Positions 1 to 4,910 of a DNA stretch of 6,482 nt are shown in pieces (position 1 is the first letter of the stretch; every line of letters starts with the position of its first letter). A model generated the notes under the pieces. The model saw nothing but the letters and a program-made list of their open reading frames with translations, was not told where the DNA came from and ran no database searches. Position numbers and translations under genes: made by a program. This DNA is from Methanobacteriota archaeon (lineage in GTDB: Archaea; Methanobacteriota; Methanobacteria; Methanobacteriales; Methanobacteriaceae), in NCBI GenBank assembly GCA_023436175.1, contig JAEZKE010000070.1, positions 1-6,482 on the forward strand, read 5' to 3'.

Positions 1-109
1 CACATGTGATACAGCTGAATGCCTTACCATCTATTAATCTAATGGCACCTGTGGGGCATTCTTTGATACATTCTCCGATGCCTTCGCATTTTTTGGTTGA
101 TAAAAACAT
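1..109 (-). CDS. ehbK: EhbK, polyferredoxin subunit of energy-converting hydrogenase B (N-terminal 36 codons, truncated by window edge)
   Basis: The ATG at 109-107 opens a frame that runs off the left edge, and an in-frame TAA at 124-122 excludes a longer start. A weak AAGGGT ribosome site lies about 8 bases upstream. The visible protein has a ferredoxin motif, CEGIGECIKECP (C8, C14, C18), and then C33-x-x-C36, which begins a second motif. EhbK is the multi-cluster ferredoxin that carries electrons between the hydrogenase core and ferredoxin on the cytoplasmic face of the Ehb complex; this role comes from family knowledge. The position right after ehbJ supports EhbK, although ehbL is also a ferredoxin and the truncated end prevents full proof. 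Oddly, the first motif has Ile11 where the second cysteine of a C-x2-C-x2-C-x3-C motif should be. The 142-base gap upstream is the longest inside the operon. Confidence 0.8.
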   Translation of the reverse strand, partial: MFLSTKKCEGIGECIKECPTGAIRLIDGKAFSCITC

Positions 110-251
110 AATATTTACCCTTTAACTTTTTTTTCGAATGTTTAAACGTGACTTGAATCTTCGATTGTCTTGAAGTGTACTTACTACACTATACTTCTAA
201 CTCTAAATCAATATTTTTTAGACATTATTACTCTCTTGTTTTAAAGTCTTA
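110..251 (-). other. Non-coding ehbJ-ehbK intergenic stretch with an inverted repeat
   Basis: These 142 bases contain no credible gene. The only minus-strand ATG (225-223) is followed by four codons and a stop. The stretch holds an inverted repeat, AGTGTA (174-179) and TACACT (185-190) around a 5-base loop, which can extend by GAA/TTC (172-174 with 195-197) if a bulge is allowed. On the minus strand an A8 run (complement of T8 at 127-134) precedes the ehbK ribosome site. No strong TATA box is visible on the minus strand; an A-rich TAAAAAATAT (220-211) is a poor candidate. It may be a processing site or a weak internal promoter ahead of the electron-transfer genes. Confidence 0.5.
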
Positions 252-500
252 TTATCTCCCTAAAGTTAATTTACCAATTATTATACCTACAAGGCCTGAT
301 AAAAATCCTGATGCTAAAGGAATATCTTGATAATATGGGAAAGGTCCTTGGTAGTACGCTATTATGATTGCTACAATTACCACAATGGCATAAACTTCTT
401 TATCAAACTTCAATTTACTTTCTGGAACTGGTTTTATTCTTGTACCTAATATGAATCCCAGCAGAAATCCAAGAACCAATGGACCAAGGTAGAAAATCAT
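252..500 (-). CDS. ehbJ: EhbJ, small membrane subunit of energy-converting hydrogenase B
   Basis: This is an 82-residue, very hydrophobic protein with three likely membrane segments, at about residues 4-20, 36-50 and 61-77. The short loops between them include a lysine-rich stretch (22-34) and a Tyr/Pro-rich turn (49-59). I recognise no catalytic motif; the name rests on size, hydrophobicity and its place directly after the MnhB-like ehbI and before the polyferredoxin gene, which matches the Methanobacteriales ehb order. Its ATG (500-498) overlaps the ehbI stop in an ATGA junction. A GAGGATGA ribosome site lies inside the end of ehbI, with GAGG at 511-508 and 7 bases of spacing, so translational coupling is likely. 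It is inferred to be an integral part of the membrane arm; its own function is unknown. Confidence 0.8.
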   Translation of the reverse strand: MIFYLGPLVLGFLLGFILGTRIKPVPESKLKFDKEVYAIVVIVAIIIAYYQGPFPYYQDIPLASGFLSGLVGIIIGKLTLGR

Positions 501-997
501 TGTTCATCCTCTCCAAAAAGGCTGTCACTTTGTTCGTCACTTCTAAGAAGTTTATCACTCTCTAAAAAAGCGATTACCACTGCACTTAGACCAACTAAAA
601 CTTTTAAACCCACTACAAAGTTCAGGTAAGGTATAATTCCTGCATGTGCCGGGTCTGGATAGTTAAATAGGGTTTGTATGAATTGAGGCACTATATTGTA
701 AAGGTCGACACCAAGGTTGTACATGAAGAATCCTGAGAATACTAATCCTGCAAGTCCTAAAAATATGTAGCCTAAAGCTCCTGCACTTTCAAGGGATGCC
801 ATAAAGTTGTGTGAAATTTTAATGGGGCTTTCTTCAAGTCCGTAAACAATGATACAGAATATTATACCTCCAGCTATCATTGCGCCTCCCTGAAATCCTC
901 CTCCAGGAGTTATATGCCCTCCAAGAATTGTATTTAGCCCTATAAGAATTATTATAAGTGATATTGGGAATACAAATAATTTAAGGATTGTACTCAT
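497..997 (-). CDS. ehbI: EhbI, MnhB/MbhF-like membrane subunit of energy-converting hydrogenase B
   Basis: This 166-residue membrane protein carries the MnhB (Mrp antiporter subunit B) hallmark, GGHITPGGGFQGG, at residues 26-38. A second conserved patch, NFVVGLKVLVGLS, lies around residues 125-138, and the C-terminal tail is acidic and soluble (about 147-166). About four hydrophobic segments are present. In the Mrp and Mbh families this subunit helps build the ion-translocating membrane module; here it would belong to the Ehb arm that couples an ion gradient to ferredoxin reduction. The ATG at 997-995 overlaps the ehbH TGA (ATGA), with a strong GGAGG site (1009-1005) 7 bases upstream. The 3' end likewise overlaps ehbJ, so ehbH-I-J look translationally coupled. 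Confidence 0.92.
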   Translation of the reverse strand: MSTILKLFVFPISLIIILIGLNTILGGHITPGGGFQGGAMIAGGIIFCIIVYGLEESPIKISHNFMASLESAGALGYIFLGLAGLVFSGFFMYNLGVDLYNIVPQFIQTLFNYPDPAHAGIIPYLNFVVGLKVLVGLSAVVIAFLESDKLLRSDEQSDSLFGEDEQ

Positions 998-1281
998 TTG
1001 TCTTCCTCCCCGCCGTAATCAACCTTTCCTCTTCCAAATATGAGCAGTACAACAACAACTGCAGTTACAAGTATCAGTGCTTCTCCAAGTGTATCATATC
1101 CTCTCCAGTCAAATACTACATTTGTAACCATATTTGGAGCGATATGTGGGCCTATCCAATTATAAATATAGCTTATTCCGGGGTTTAATATCTGATCAAA
1201 CCCGTATATGGTATGAAATAGTGTAACAGCGAATAATAGTAGTGAAATACTCGCGATAAGGTTTCTTAATCCTTCAGACAT
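994..1281 (-). CDS. ehbH: EhbH, MbhE/MnhB-N-like membrane subunit of energy-converting hydrogenase B
   Basis: This 95-residue protein has one N-terminal membrane segment (about 7-27) and one near the C-terminus (about 67-84). Between them is the motif VVFDWRGYDTLGE at residues 55-67. That motif is typical of MbhE and of the region linking MrpA and MrpB ('DFRGFDTLGE'), so I assign it to the MbhE-like family. In Mbh and Mrp complexes this part packs next to MnhB, and here ehbI (MnhB-like) follows directly. The ATG (1281-1279) overlaps the ehbG stop by 8 bases (ATGTCTGA). A GGGGAG ribosome site lies 5 bases upstream, and the stop overlaps the ehbI ATG. The short charged tail (86-95) is probably cytoplasmic. 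Confidence 0.88.
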   Translation of the reverse strand: MSEGLRNLIASISLLLFAVTLFHTIYGFDQILNPGISYIYNWIGPHIAPNMVTNVVFDWRGYDTLGEALILVTAVVVVLLIFGRGKVDYGGEEDK

Positions 1282-1606
1282 TTAAACTCCCCCAGTAGAA
1301 TAATACTGAAATGATTCCGAGTGCTAAAATTGTATAAAATATCATTCCATTAAGTGAATCATTCTGTTCTTCTTTTAATTTTGGCATGATAGGCATGGCG
1401 AAAAATGCTATTACAATTACTAAAAGAACTGCAACGATCATTAAAGCATTGCTAAAGAATCTTAACATTATCACTGCAACCAAAAGGGATGACAAAAGTG
1501 TTATTTCCGCCGCTAACGTTGATGAAGTCTCAATACTGGTTACAGGTTTATCTTCTCCATCTTGAACTTTCTTTATTCTGTTTGTTATAATATCATAAAT
1601 GCCCAT
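1274..1606 (-). CDS. ehbG: EhbG, membrane subunit of energy-converting hydrogenase B
   Basis: This protein of about 110 residues has a soluble, charged N-terminus (1-30) and three likely membrane segments at about 32-48, 52-72 and 88-106. I see no catalytic motif and no clear Mrp counterpart; the name comes from its position between ehbF and ehbH. The frame extends to an ATG at 1618-1616, but that start has no ribosome site. The ATG at 1606-1604 has GAGGG (1616-1612) 5 bases upstream, so I chose it; the longer form would be 114 residues. The gap to ehbF is 23 bases. The 3' end overlaps ehbH by 8 bases, which suggests coupled translation. Its role in the complex is unknown. Confidence 0.82.
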   Translation of the reverse strand: MGIYDIITNRIKKVQDGEDKPVTSIETSSTLAAEITLLSSLLVAVIMLRFFSNALMIVAVLLVIVIAFFAMPIMPKLKEEQNDSLNGMIFYTILALGIISVLFYWGSLNV

Positions 1607-1629
1607 AGAATCCCTCATTAAACGTCATT

Positions 1630-3123
1630 TTATACTAAACTATTTGCAAGTCCCTGCAGGAAACCGGTTGCAACCTGTGGGAAAAGACCTAACACAATAC
1701 ATACGATCAAGAATACAACCAATGAGAATATGGTTGCTTTAGGTATCTTTTCCGATTTAATTTCAAGTTCTCTTGGTTTAGATCTCATGTAAATGGCATA
1801 AAATGCCTTCATAAATGTCATAAATGTCACAATACTTAGAAGTATCATGATTATACCCAGTTCAGGTATTCCTGCACTTAAAGATGATTGAATTAACATT
1901 AATTTACTCTGGAATGCATTAAGTGGCGGAACACCTGCCATTGCAAGCCCTGCTAAAAGTACAAGTAAGGCAGCCTTTGGTGTTTCTACCATCATTCCTC
2001 CGAGTTTTCTGATATCACTTTCTTTTGTTTTATAAAGGATAGTACCGAATCCTATGAATAGGAAAGCGGTTATCACAGCTTCATTTACTGCCTGGAAAAG
2101 ACCTGCTGTTATACTGGCTGCAGTTCCAATTCCAAGCCCTAACCCGATGTAACCTAACTCACCAACAGCGAGATATCCGATAATCCTTTTGATATCGGTC
2201 TGCATGAGTGCCATGGTTATGCTGAGTATCATTGCAGCTAAAGATATGGCTATTATAAATACCTTTGAAAATGCCAGATGTGAGAATATTCTAAGAATTA
2301 TGACTCCCAGTGCCGCAAGCGTAAATACTGAAAATACCTGAAGTAAAGCAGCTCCATGGGGTAAAGCTTTACTGTATATATCTGATTTTATAGTGTGGAA
2401 TGGTGGAAGTCCAGAAGCATAAAGCCATCCAAATGTTATAAGTGCACAAGCCATGAGCAGTACTGGATTGTTAGGATTTACTAACCCATGCTGCAAGGAA
2501 TAAACTATGTCTGTTATGTTAACATTACCTGTAACTCCAAGAAGAAGCGCTATTCCAAGTAAAAATATTGGGGAAGCAATACTTCCTAAAATCATATATT
2601 TTAGGGCAGTTTCGTAACTGCCTTTAATTTTAGATGCAACCACAATACCAACCTGTGCTATTGCTGCAATTTCAAAGAAGACATAAAGATTGAATATGTC
2701 ATCTGTAAGGAGAATTGCGGTCATTGCAGCTGTTCCCATAAACATCAGAAATGCATAGACTCCAGAAGCTTTTTTTGTTTCGCTTAAAGACGTAAAGATT
2801 GCTAAAAATGCAATTAAGCCCAAGATAAATATTAAAATCTGCTGAGCACTACCGAATGAATAGACTATACCCATGTGGAACAGGTTTAATGCAGAATTTG
2901 TAATGAAAGCCGGCAGTCCCTGTGCTAGCGTTGGACTATTTGCTAATGTGCTATACCCTCCTACATAGTGAAAACCGTAGGTCGTAACTAAAGGTATAAT
3001 TGGTAAAGCTAAAGCTACTACAATTGAGAGTATTTTTACAATACGATCCTTTGTATGGAACAGGTTTAAAAGCAATGCACATGTAATTGGGATTATAACC
3101 ATTAGTGGAATTAATGGGTTCAT
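1630..3123 (-). CDS. ehbF: EhbF, MnhD/NuoN-like ion-translocating subunit of energy-converting hydrogenase B
   Basis: This is a large polytopic membrane protein of 497 residues, the usual size for MrpD, NuoN and MbhH proteins. Family marks, in order, are DDIFNLYVFFEI (141-152, with the membrane glutamate E151), ETALKYMILGS with K175, SGLPPFHTIKSD (237-248), TDIKRIIGYLAVGELGYIGLG (309-329, K312/R313) and AGVPPLNAFQSK (396-407). These describe the antiporter-type channel subunit expected to carry H+ or Na+ while driving ferredoxin reduction. The frame reaches an upstream ATG at 3144, but the ATG at 3123-3121 has a near-perfect GGGAGG (3135-3130) 6 bases upstream, so I use that one. Its ATG overlaps the stop of a 28-codon ORF that bridges the gap from ehbE. 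In the segment NEAVITAFLF (347-356), E348 and T352 sit where relatives often have His and Lys. Confidence 0.93.
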   Translation of the reverse strand: MNPLIPLMVIIPITCALLLNLFHTKDRIVKILSIVVALALPIIPLVTTYGFHYVGGYSTLANSPTLAQGLPAFITNSALNLFHMGIVYSFGSAQQILIFILGLIAFLAIFTSLSETKKASGVYAFLMFMGTAAMTAILLTDDIFNLYVFFEIAAIAQVGIVVASKIKGSYETALKYMILGSIASPIFLLGIALLLGVTGNVNITDIVYSLQHGLVNPNNPVLLMACALITFGWLYASGLPPFHTIKSDIYSKALPHGAALLQVFSVFTLAALGVIILRIFSHLAFSKVFIIAISLAAMILSITMALMQTDIKRIIGYLAVGELGYIGLGLGIGTAASITAGLFQAVNEAVITAFLFIGFGTILYKTKESDIRKLGGMMVETPKAALLVLLAGLAMAGVPPLNAFQSKLMLIQSSLSAGIPELGIIMILLSIVTFMTFMKAFYAIYMRSKPRELEIKSEKIPKATIFSLVVFLIVCIVLGLFPQVATGFLQGLANSLV

Positions 3124-3206
3124 AATTTGCCTCCCATTAAACATTTAGATGTATTCAAAGACAGATTAATGTGATTTTGAATATCCGTGTTTTTTATTCC
3201 TGACAT
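3120..3206 (-). CDS. Candidate 28-residue small protein or coupling ORF between ehbE and ehbF
   Basis: This reading frame of 28 codons plus stop is not a recognised gene. It starts at ATG 3206-3204. A good GGAGAG ribosome site (3219-3214) lies 7 bases upstream and is formed by the last codons of ehbE. It ends in TGA at 3122-3120, overlapping the ehbF ATG at 3123-3121 in an ATGA junction. The frame therefore fills the 87-base ehbE-ehbF gap exactly, like the coupled genes elsewhere in the operon. The peptide begins MSGIKNTDIQNH, is hydrophilic and Asn-rich, has one cysteine, no membrane segment, and ends CLMGGKL; the ehbF ribosome site encodes part of that end. It could be a real small subunit, a leader that couples ehbF translation, or chance. 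No homolog is known to me. Confidence 0.4.
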   Translation of the reverse strand: MSGIKNTDIQNHINLSLNTSKCLMGGKL

Positions 3207-3210
3207 CTTT

Positions 3211-3573
3211 TTACTCTCCAAGAATCTTTGATGCGTTTATTGATCCGTACTTTTTGTAGAGTACTATTATTAAACCGAGCATTACAGCCAGTGTACTTGC
3301 CCCAATTACAATACTTGTGAGAACTAAAGCAAATGGGAGTGGGTATGATGCATTTTGGGCAAACTGGTTAATTACCATGCCTGGCATGAAAATATACACG
3401 ATCCCGCCGGCTTTATATCCCATTGTAATAATGAATAGATTTACTCCATCTGCAATAAAGGCTAATCCTATGACTTTTTTTATTAAATTATCGATAAATA
3501 AAGCGGCAAATATGCCTATTACTATTAATGCCCCTGCTGTGAAAAATGATGCAAGTTGTGTATCTATAATCAT
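3211..3573 (-). CDS. ehbE: EhbE, MnhC/NuoK-like membrane subunit of energy-converting hydrogenase B
   Basis: This 120-residue protein has three membrane segments (about 9-27, 32-52 and 82-106), the layout of MnhC/MrpC/NuoK proteins. Diagnostic stretches are GLAFIADGVNLFIITMGY (36-53) and YPLPFALVLTSIVIGAST (77-94), the latter matching the 'PLPQALVLTAIVIG' block of MrpC. MrpC-like subunits pair with the MrpD-like channel subunit, and here ehbF follows. The ATG (3573-3571) has a GAGGG ribosome site (3584-3580) 6 bases upstream. The gap from ehbD is 29 bases. The last codons (GGA GAG) also serve as a possible ribosome site for the small ORF downstream. Confidence 0.92.
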   Translation of the reverse strand: MIIDTQLASFFTAGALIVIGIFAALFIDNLIKKVIGLAFIADGVNLFIITMGYKAGGIVYIFMPGMVINQFAQNASYPLPFALVLTSIVIGASTLAVMLGLIIVLYKKYGSINASKILGE

Positions 3574-3602
3574 GGTAATCCCTCAAAATGCAATAAATGT
3601 AA

Positions 3603-3839
3603 CTATTCTTCCTCCATTCTACGTGTTTTCTTAACCGCGAGTGCAATAAATACAGGTATTATAGCTGAACCTACAATTGCTTGAGTTAATGCTACATCTG
3701 GAGCTAATAAATATTGGAACAGGAAAGCAATTGCAATTCCTGAGATTCCAGTTAATATAGCTGCTTTAAGGAGATCTCTTTGAATTAAAGCTATAATTGC
3801 TCCAAATACTGCTATAATCATTAATATGTAATCAATCAT
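3603..3839 (-). CDS. ehbD: EhbD, DUF4040 (MbhD-like) membrane subunit of energy-converting hydrogenase B
   Basis: This 78-residue protein has about three membrane segments. It carries the block LIQRDLLKAAILTGISG (18-34) and the signature APDVALTQAIVGSAI (46-60), which mark the DUF4040/MbhD family related to the C-terminal part of MrpA. A basic then acidic tail (KKTRRMEEE) ends it. The frame extends to ATGs at 3866 and 3854. The ATG at 3839-3837 is best supported because GGAGAGG ends 6 bases before it, and homologs of this type begin just before the first membrane helix. With this start the gene overlaps the ehbC stop by 8 bases (ATGATTGA), like ehbG/ehbH. It is inferred to belong to the ion-translocating membrane arm. 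Confidence 0.88.
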   Translation of the reverse strand: MIDYILMIIAVFGAIIALIQRDLLKAAILTGISGIAIAFLFQYLLAPDVALTQAIVGSAIIPVFIALAVKKTRRMEEE

Positions 3840-4107
3840 TTTTTTCCTCTCCATAATAATACGCATTAGCTATAGCATGGGATGCAAGTGGTGTAAGGAA
3901 TAAATATATGATGGCTAAAAAGGGCTGGTAAAGGGCAATTAATGCTGCAATGCATGCCATATCCGCTACGCCAAGCATATGTACTCTTGCATAGAGAATT
4001 TTATTTTTATCATCTTTGTATCTAAGTAGTCCAATTGCGGTAAGGACTATGAGGACTGCAACTATTATCATTACTGCTGATCTTATCAAAGTTATTATAT
4101 CATCCAA
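3832..4107 (-). CDS. ehbC: EhbC, MnhG-like membrane subunit of energy-converting hydrogenase B
   Basis: This 91-residue protein matches the MnhG/MrpG family: a first helix at about 10-28, then KDDKNKILYARVHMLGVADM (31-50), and a final helix running into LFLTPLASHAIANAYYYGEE (69-88), the MnhG 'TAPVAAHAIARAAY' block. MrpG is a small structural subunit of the antiporter module. The start appears to be TTG at 4107-4105, one base after the ehbB TAA. No in-frame ATG exists before residue 13, which would remove the front of the first helix. The upstream GGGGATGG is only a moderate ribosome site, so reinitiation after ehbB is plausible. The 3' end overlaps ehbD by 8 bases. Confidence 0.88.
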   Translation of the reverse strand: MDDIITLIRSAVMIIVAVLIVLTAIGLLRYKDDKNKILYARVHMLGVADMACIAALIALYQPFLAIIYLFLTPLASHAIANAYYYGEEKND

Positions 4108-4108
4108 A

Positions 4109-4369
4109 TTACCATCCCCGTATAACCTTTGAAAATGCTATGGTACCTATAGGGCCCAGAATAACCAGTGCAAGGGCTATAGTCTCACAATATAATATCC
4201 CATAAACCTGTCCGATTAAAACTAATAATGTTGCTACTGCAATGCTCAAACCGAGCAGCCCCACAATACCCATGGATATGGTTTTCCTGGTTGAAATCCG
4301 TATTGATGCAATTGCATAAAATGCAAGAGCGCCCATTAAAATGTATTCAGATATCGTTAGTATATCCAT
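4109..4369 (-). CDS. ehbB: EhbB, MnhF-like membrane subunit of energy-converting hydrogenase B
   Basis: This 86-residue protein has three membrane helices (about 7-24, 30-53 and 60-80). Its C-terminal block, ETIALALVILGPIGTIAFSKVIRG (62-85), is the conserved end of MnhF/MrpF ('DIALALALLGFVGTVAFAKYL'). The length agrees with the family, about 85-95 residues. The ATG (4369-4367) has AGGTG (4379-4375) 5 bases upstream. It lies 16 bases after ehbA and one base before the TTG start of ehbC. The E-F-G order of Mrp operons is thus kept in ehbA-B-C. It is inferred to be a structural part of the Ehb membrane arm. Confidence 0.9.
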   Translation of the reverse strand: MDILTISEYILMGALAFYAIASIRISTRKTISMGIVGLLGLSIAVATLLVLIGQVYGILYCETIALALVILGPIGTIAFSKVIRGW

Positions 4370-4385
4370 TTTAACACCTTTGTAT

Positions 4386-4700
4386 TTACTCTAGCCACCC
4401 TTTAATATATGGTTCAAAGGGAATTATATCCTCTTTTTTTCTTGGAACAATTGTTGCAACTTTTATAATGCAGTTTTCGGTATCTACATCAATTGAAAGC
4501 GTACCTGGAGTTAAAGTTATGCTATTTGCAAGTATAACTTGAGAAATTGGCCTTTTAAGTTCAGTTTCAATTTCTACTATCTCTGGTTCGACTTTACCAT
4601 TCAACGTTCTTAATGCCACGTCAAAAGTAGCTTTTATAATCTCTATAATAAGCACGATGAAATAAACGATTGCATAAAACATTTTGAATATAATATTCAT
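4386..4700 (-). CDS. ehbA: EhbA, MnhE-like membrane subunit, first gene of the ehb operon
   Basis: This 104-residue protein has one N-terminal membrane helix (about 4-22) and a soluble C-terminal domain. The motif ANSITLTPGTLSIDV at residues 58-72 is the clear MnhE/MrpE signature. Typical MrpE proteins are around 160 residues with more N-terminal helices, so this is a short version. The ATG (4700-4698) has GAGGT (4711-4707) 6 bases upstream. It is the first gene after a promoter with a strong TATA box at 4826-4817, leaving a leader of about 95 bases with an inverted repeat. Within Ehb it belongs to the Mrp-like module that couples ion flow to ferredoxin reduction by H2; this is family knowledge, not shown by the sequence. 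Confidence 0.9.
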   Translation of the reverse strand: MNIIFKMFYAIVYFIVLIIEIIKATFDVALRTLNGKVEPEIVEIETELKRPISQVILANSITLTPGTLSIDVDTENCIIKVATIVPRKKEDIIPFEPYIKGWLE

Positions 4701-4750
4701 GGAGTAACCTCTTTAATATTGCAAACAATGTAATCTTTAAATTATGGTTT

Positions 4751-4774
4751 AAGGTGAAATTTATCCATCACCTT
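4751..4774 (-). repeat. Inverted repeat in the presumed ehb leader
   Basis: AAGGTGA (4751-4757) and TCACCTT (4768-4774) are perfect 7-base complements around a 10-base AT-rich loop. One mismatch and three more A/T pairs could lengthen the arms. The repeat lies between the ehb TATA box and ehbA, about 25-45 bases after the expected transcription start. It could form an RNA hairpin or bind a dimeric repressor. One arm reads AAGGTGAT on the transcript, like a ribosome site, but no gene of useful length follows it. Confidence 0.5.
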
Positions 4775-4787
4775 GAAAATCAACCAT

Positions 4788-4822
4788 TATATCATGTAAT
4801 TATAATGATAAAACATGATATA
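4788..4822. promoter_or_regulatory. Operator-like 10-bp perfect inverted repeat overlapping the ehb promoter
   Basis: TATATCATGT (4788-4797) and ACATGATATA (4813-4822) are perfect inverted repeats with a 15-base AT-rich spacer. The right arm overlaps the ehb TATA box, and the left arm lies where transcription should start. Within it ATGATA occurs at 4805-4810 and 4815-4820, one helical turn apart, with the inverted form TATCAT at 4790-4795. The spacer also contains the palindrome ATTATAAT (4799-4806). A repressor bound here would block TBP/TFB or RNA polymerase. I do not recognise the motif; it is not the NrpR GGAA-N6-TTCC operator. Confidence 0.5.
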
Positions 4823-4826
4823 TAAA
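4817..4826 (-). promoter_or_regulatory. TATA box of the ehb operon promoter
   Basis: On the minus strand TTTATATATC fits the archaeal box A consensus very well. It is preceded by purine-rich GAAAAAGAGG, a few bases further upstream than a usual BRE. Transcription should start about 22-27 bases downstream, near 4797, giving a leader of about 95 bases to the ehbA ATG. It is the best TATA box in the 210-base gap and faces ehbA. Confidence 0.7.
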
Positions 4827-4910
4827 GCTACCTCTTTTTCTTTTGGATGACTTGTATGCCTTAATTTATTACCCCAAAAACAGGAATCACTTTGACTTTA
4901 TAATCATAAA

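Noticed and set aside
208..225. Five-codon ORF (MSKKY) in the ehbJ-ehbK gap
   Set aside because: Too short and with a poor ribosome site; it ends about 100 bases before ehbK, so it cannot couple the genes.
988..1188. Plus-strand open frame of 66 codons over ehbH
   Set aside because: It is antisense to ehbH, which has a clear family motif, a ribosome site and coupled neighbours; the antisense protein resembles nothing.
3317..3634. Plus-strand open frame of 105 codons over ehbE/ehbD
   Set aside because: It is a shadow of the MnhC-like gene on the other strand, with no plausible product or promoter.
4742..4768. Eight-codon leader peptide (MDKFHLKP) in the ehb leader
   Set aside because: The ribosome-site-like AAGGTG abuts the ATG with almost no spacing, so initiation is unlikely, and the peptide has no run of a regulatory amino acid.
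4876..4880. T5 run on the minus strand downstream of the DUF457 gene as a terminator
   Set aside because: Archaeal terminators are U-rich, but five residues in such an AT-rich gap are not enough to call one.
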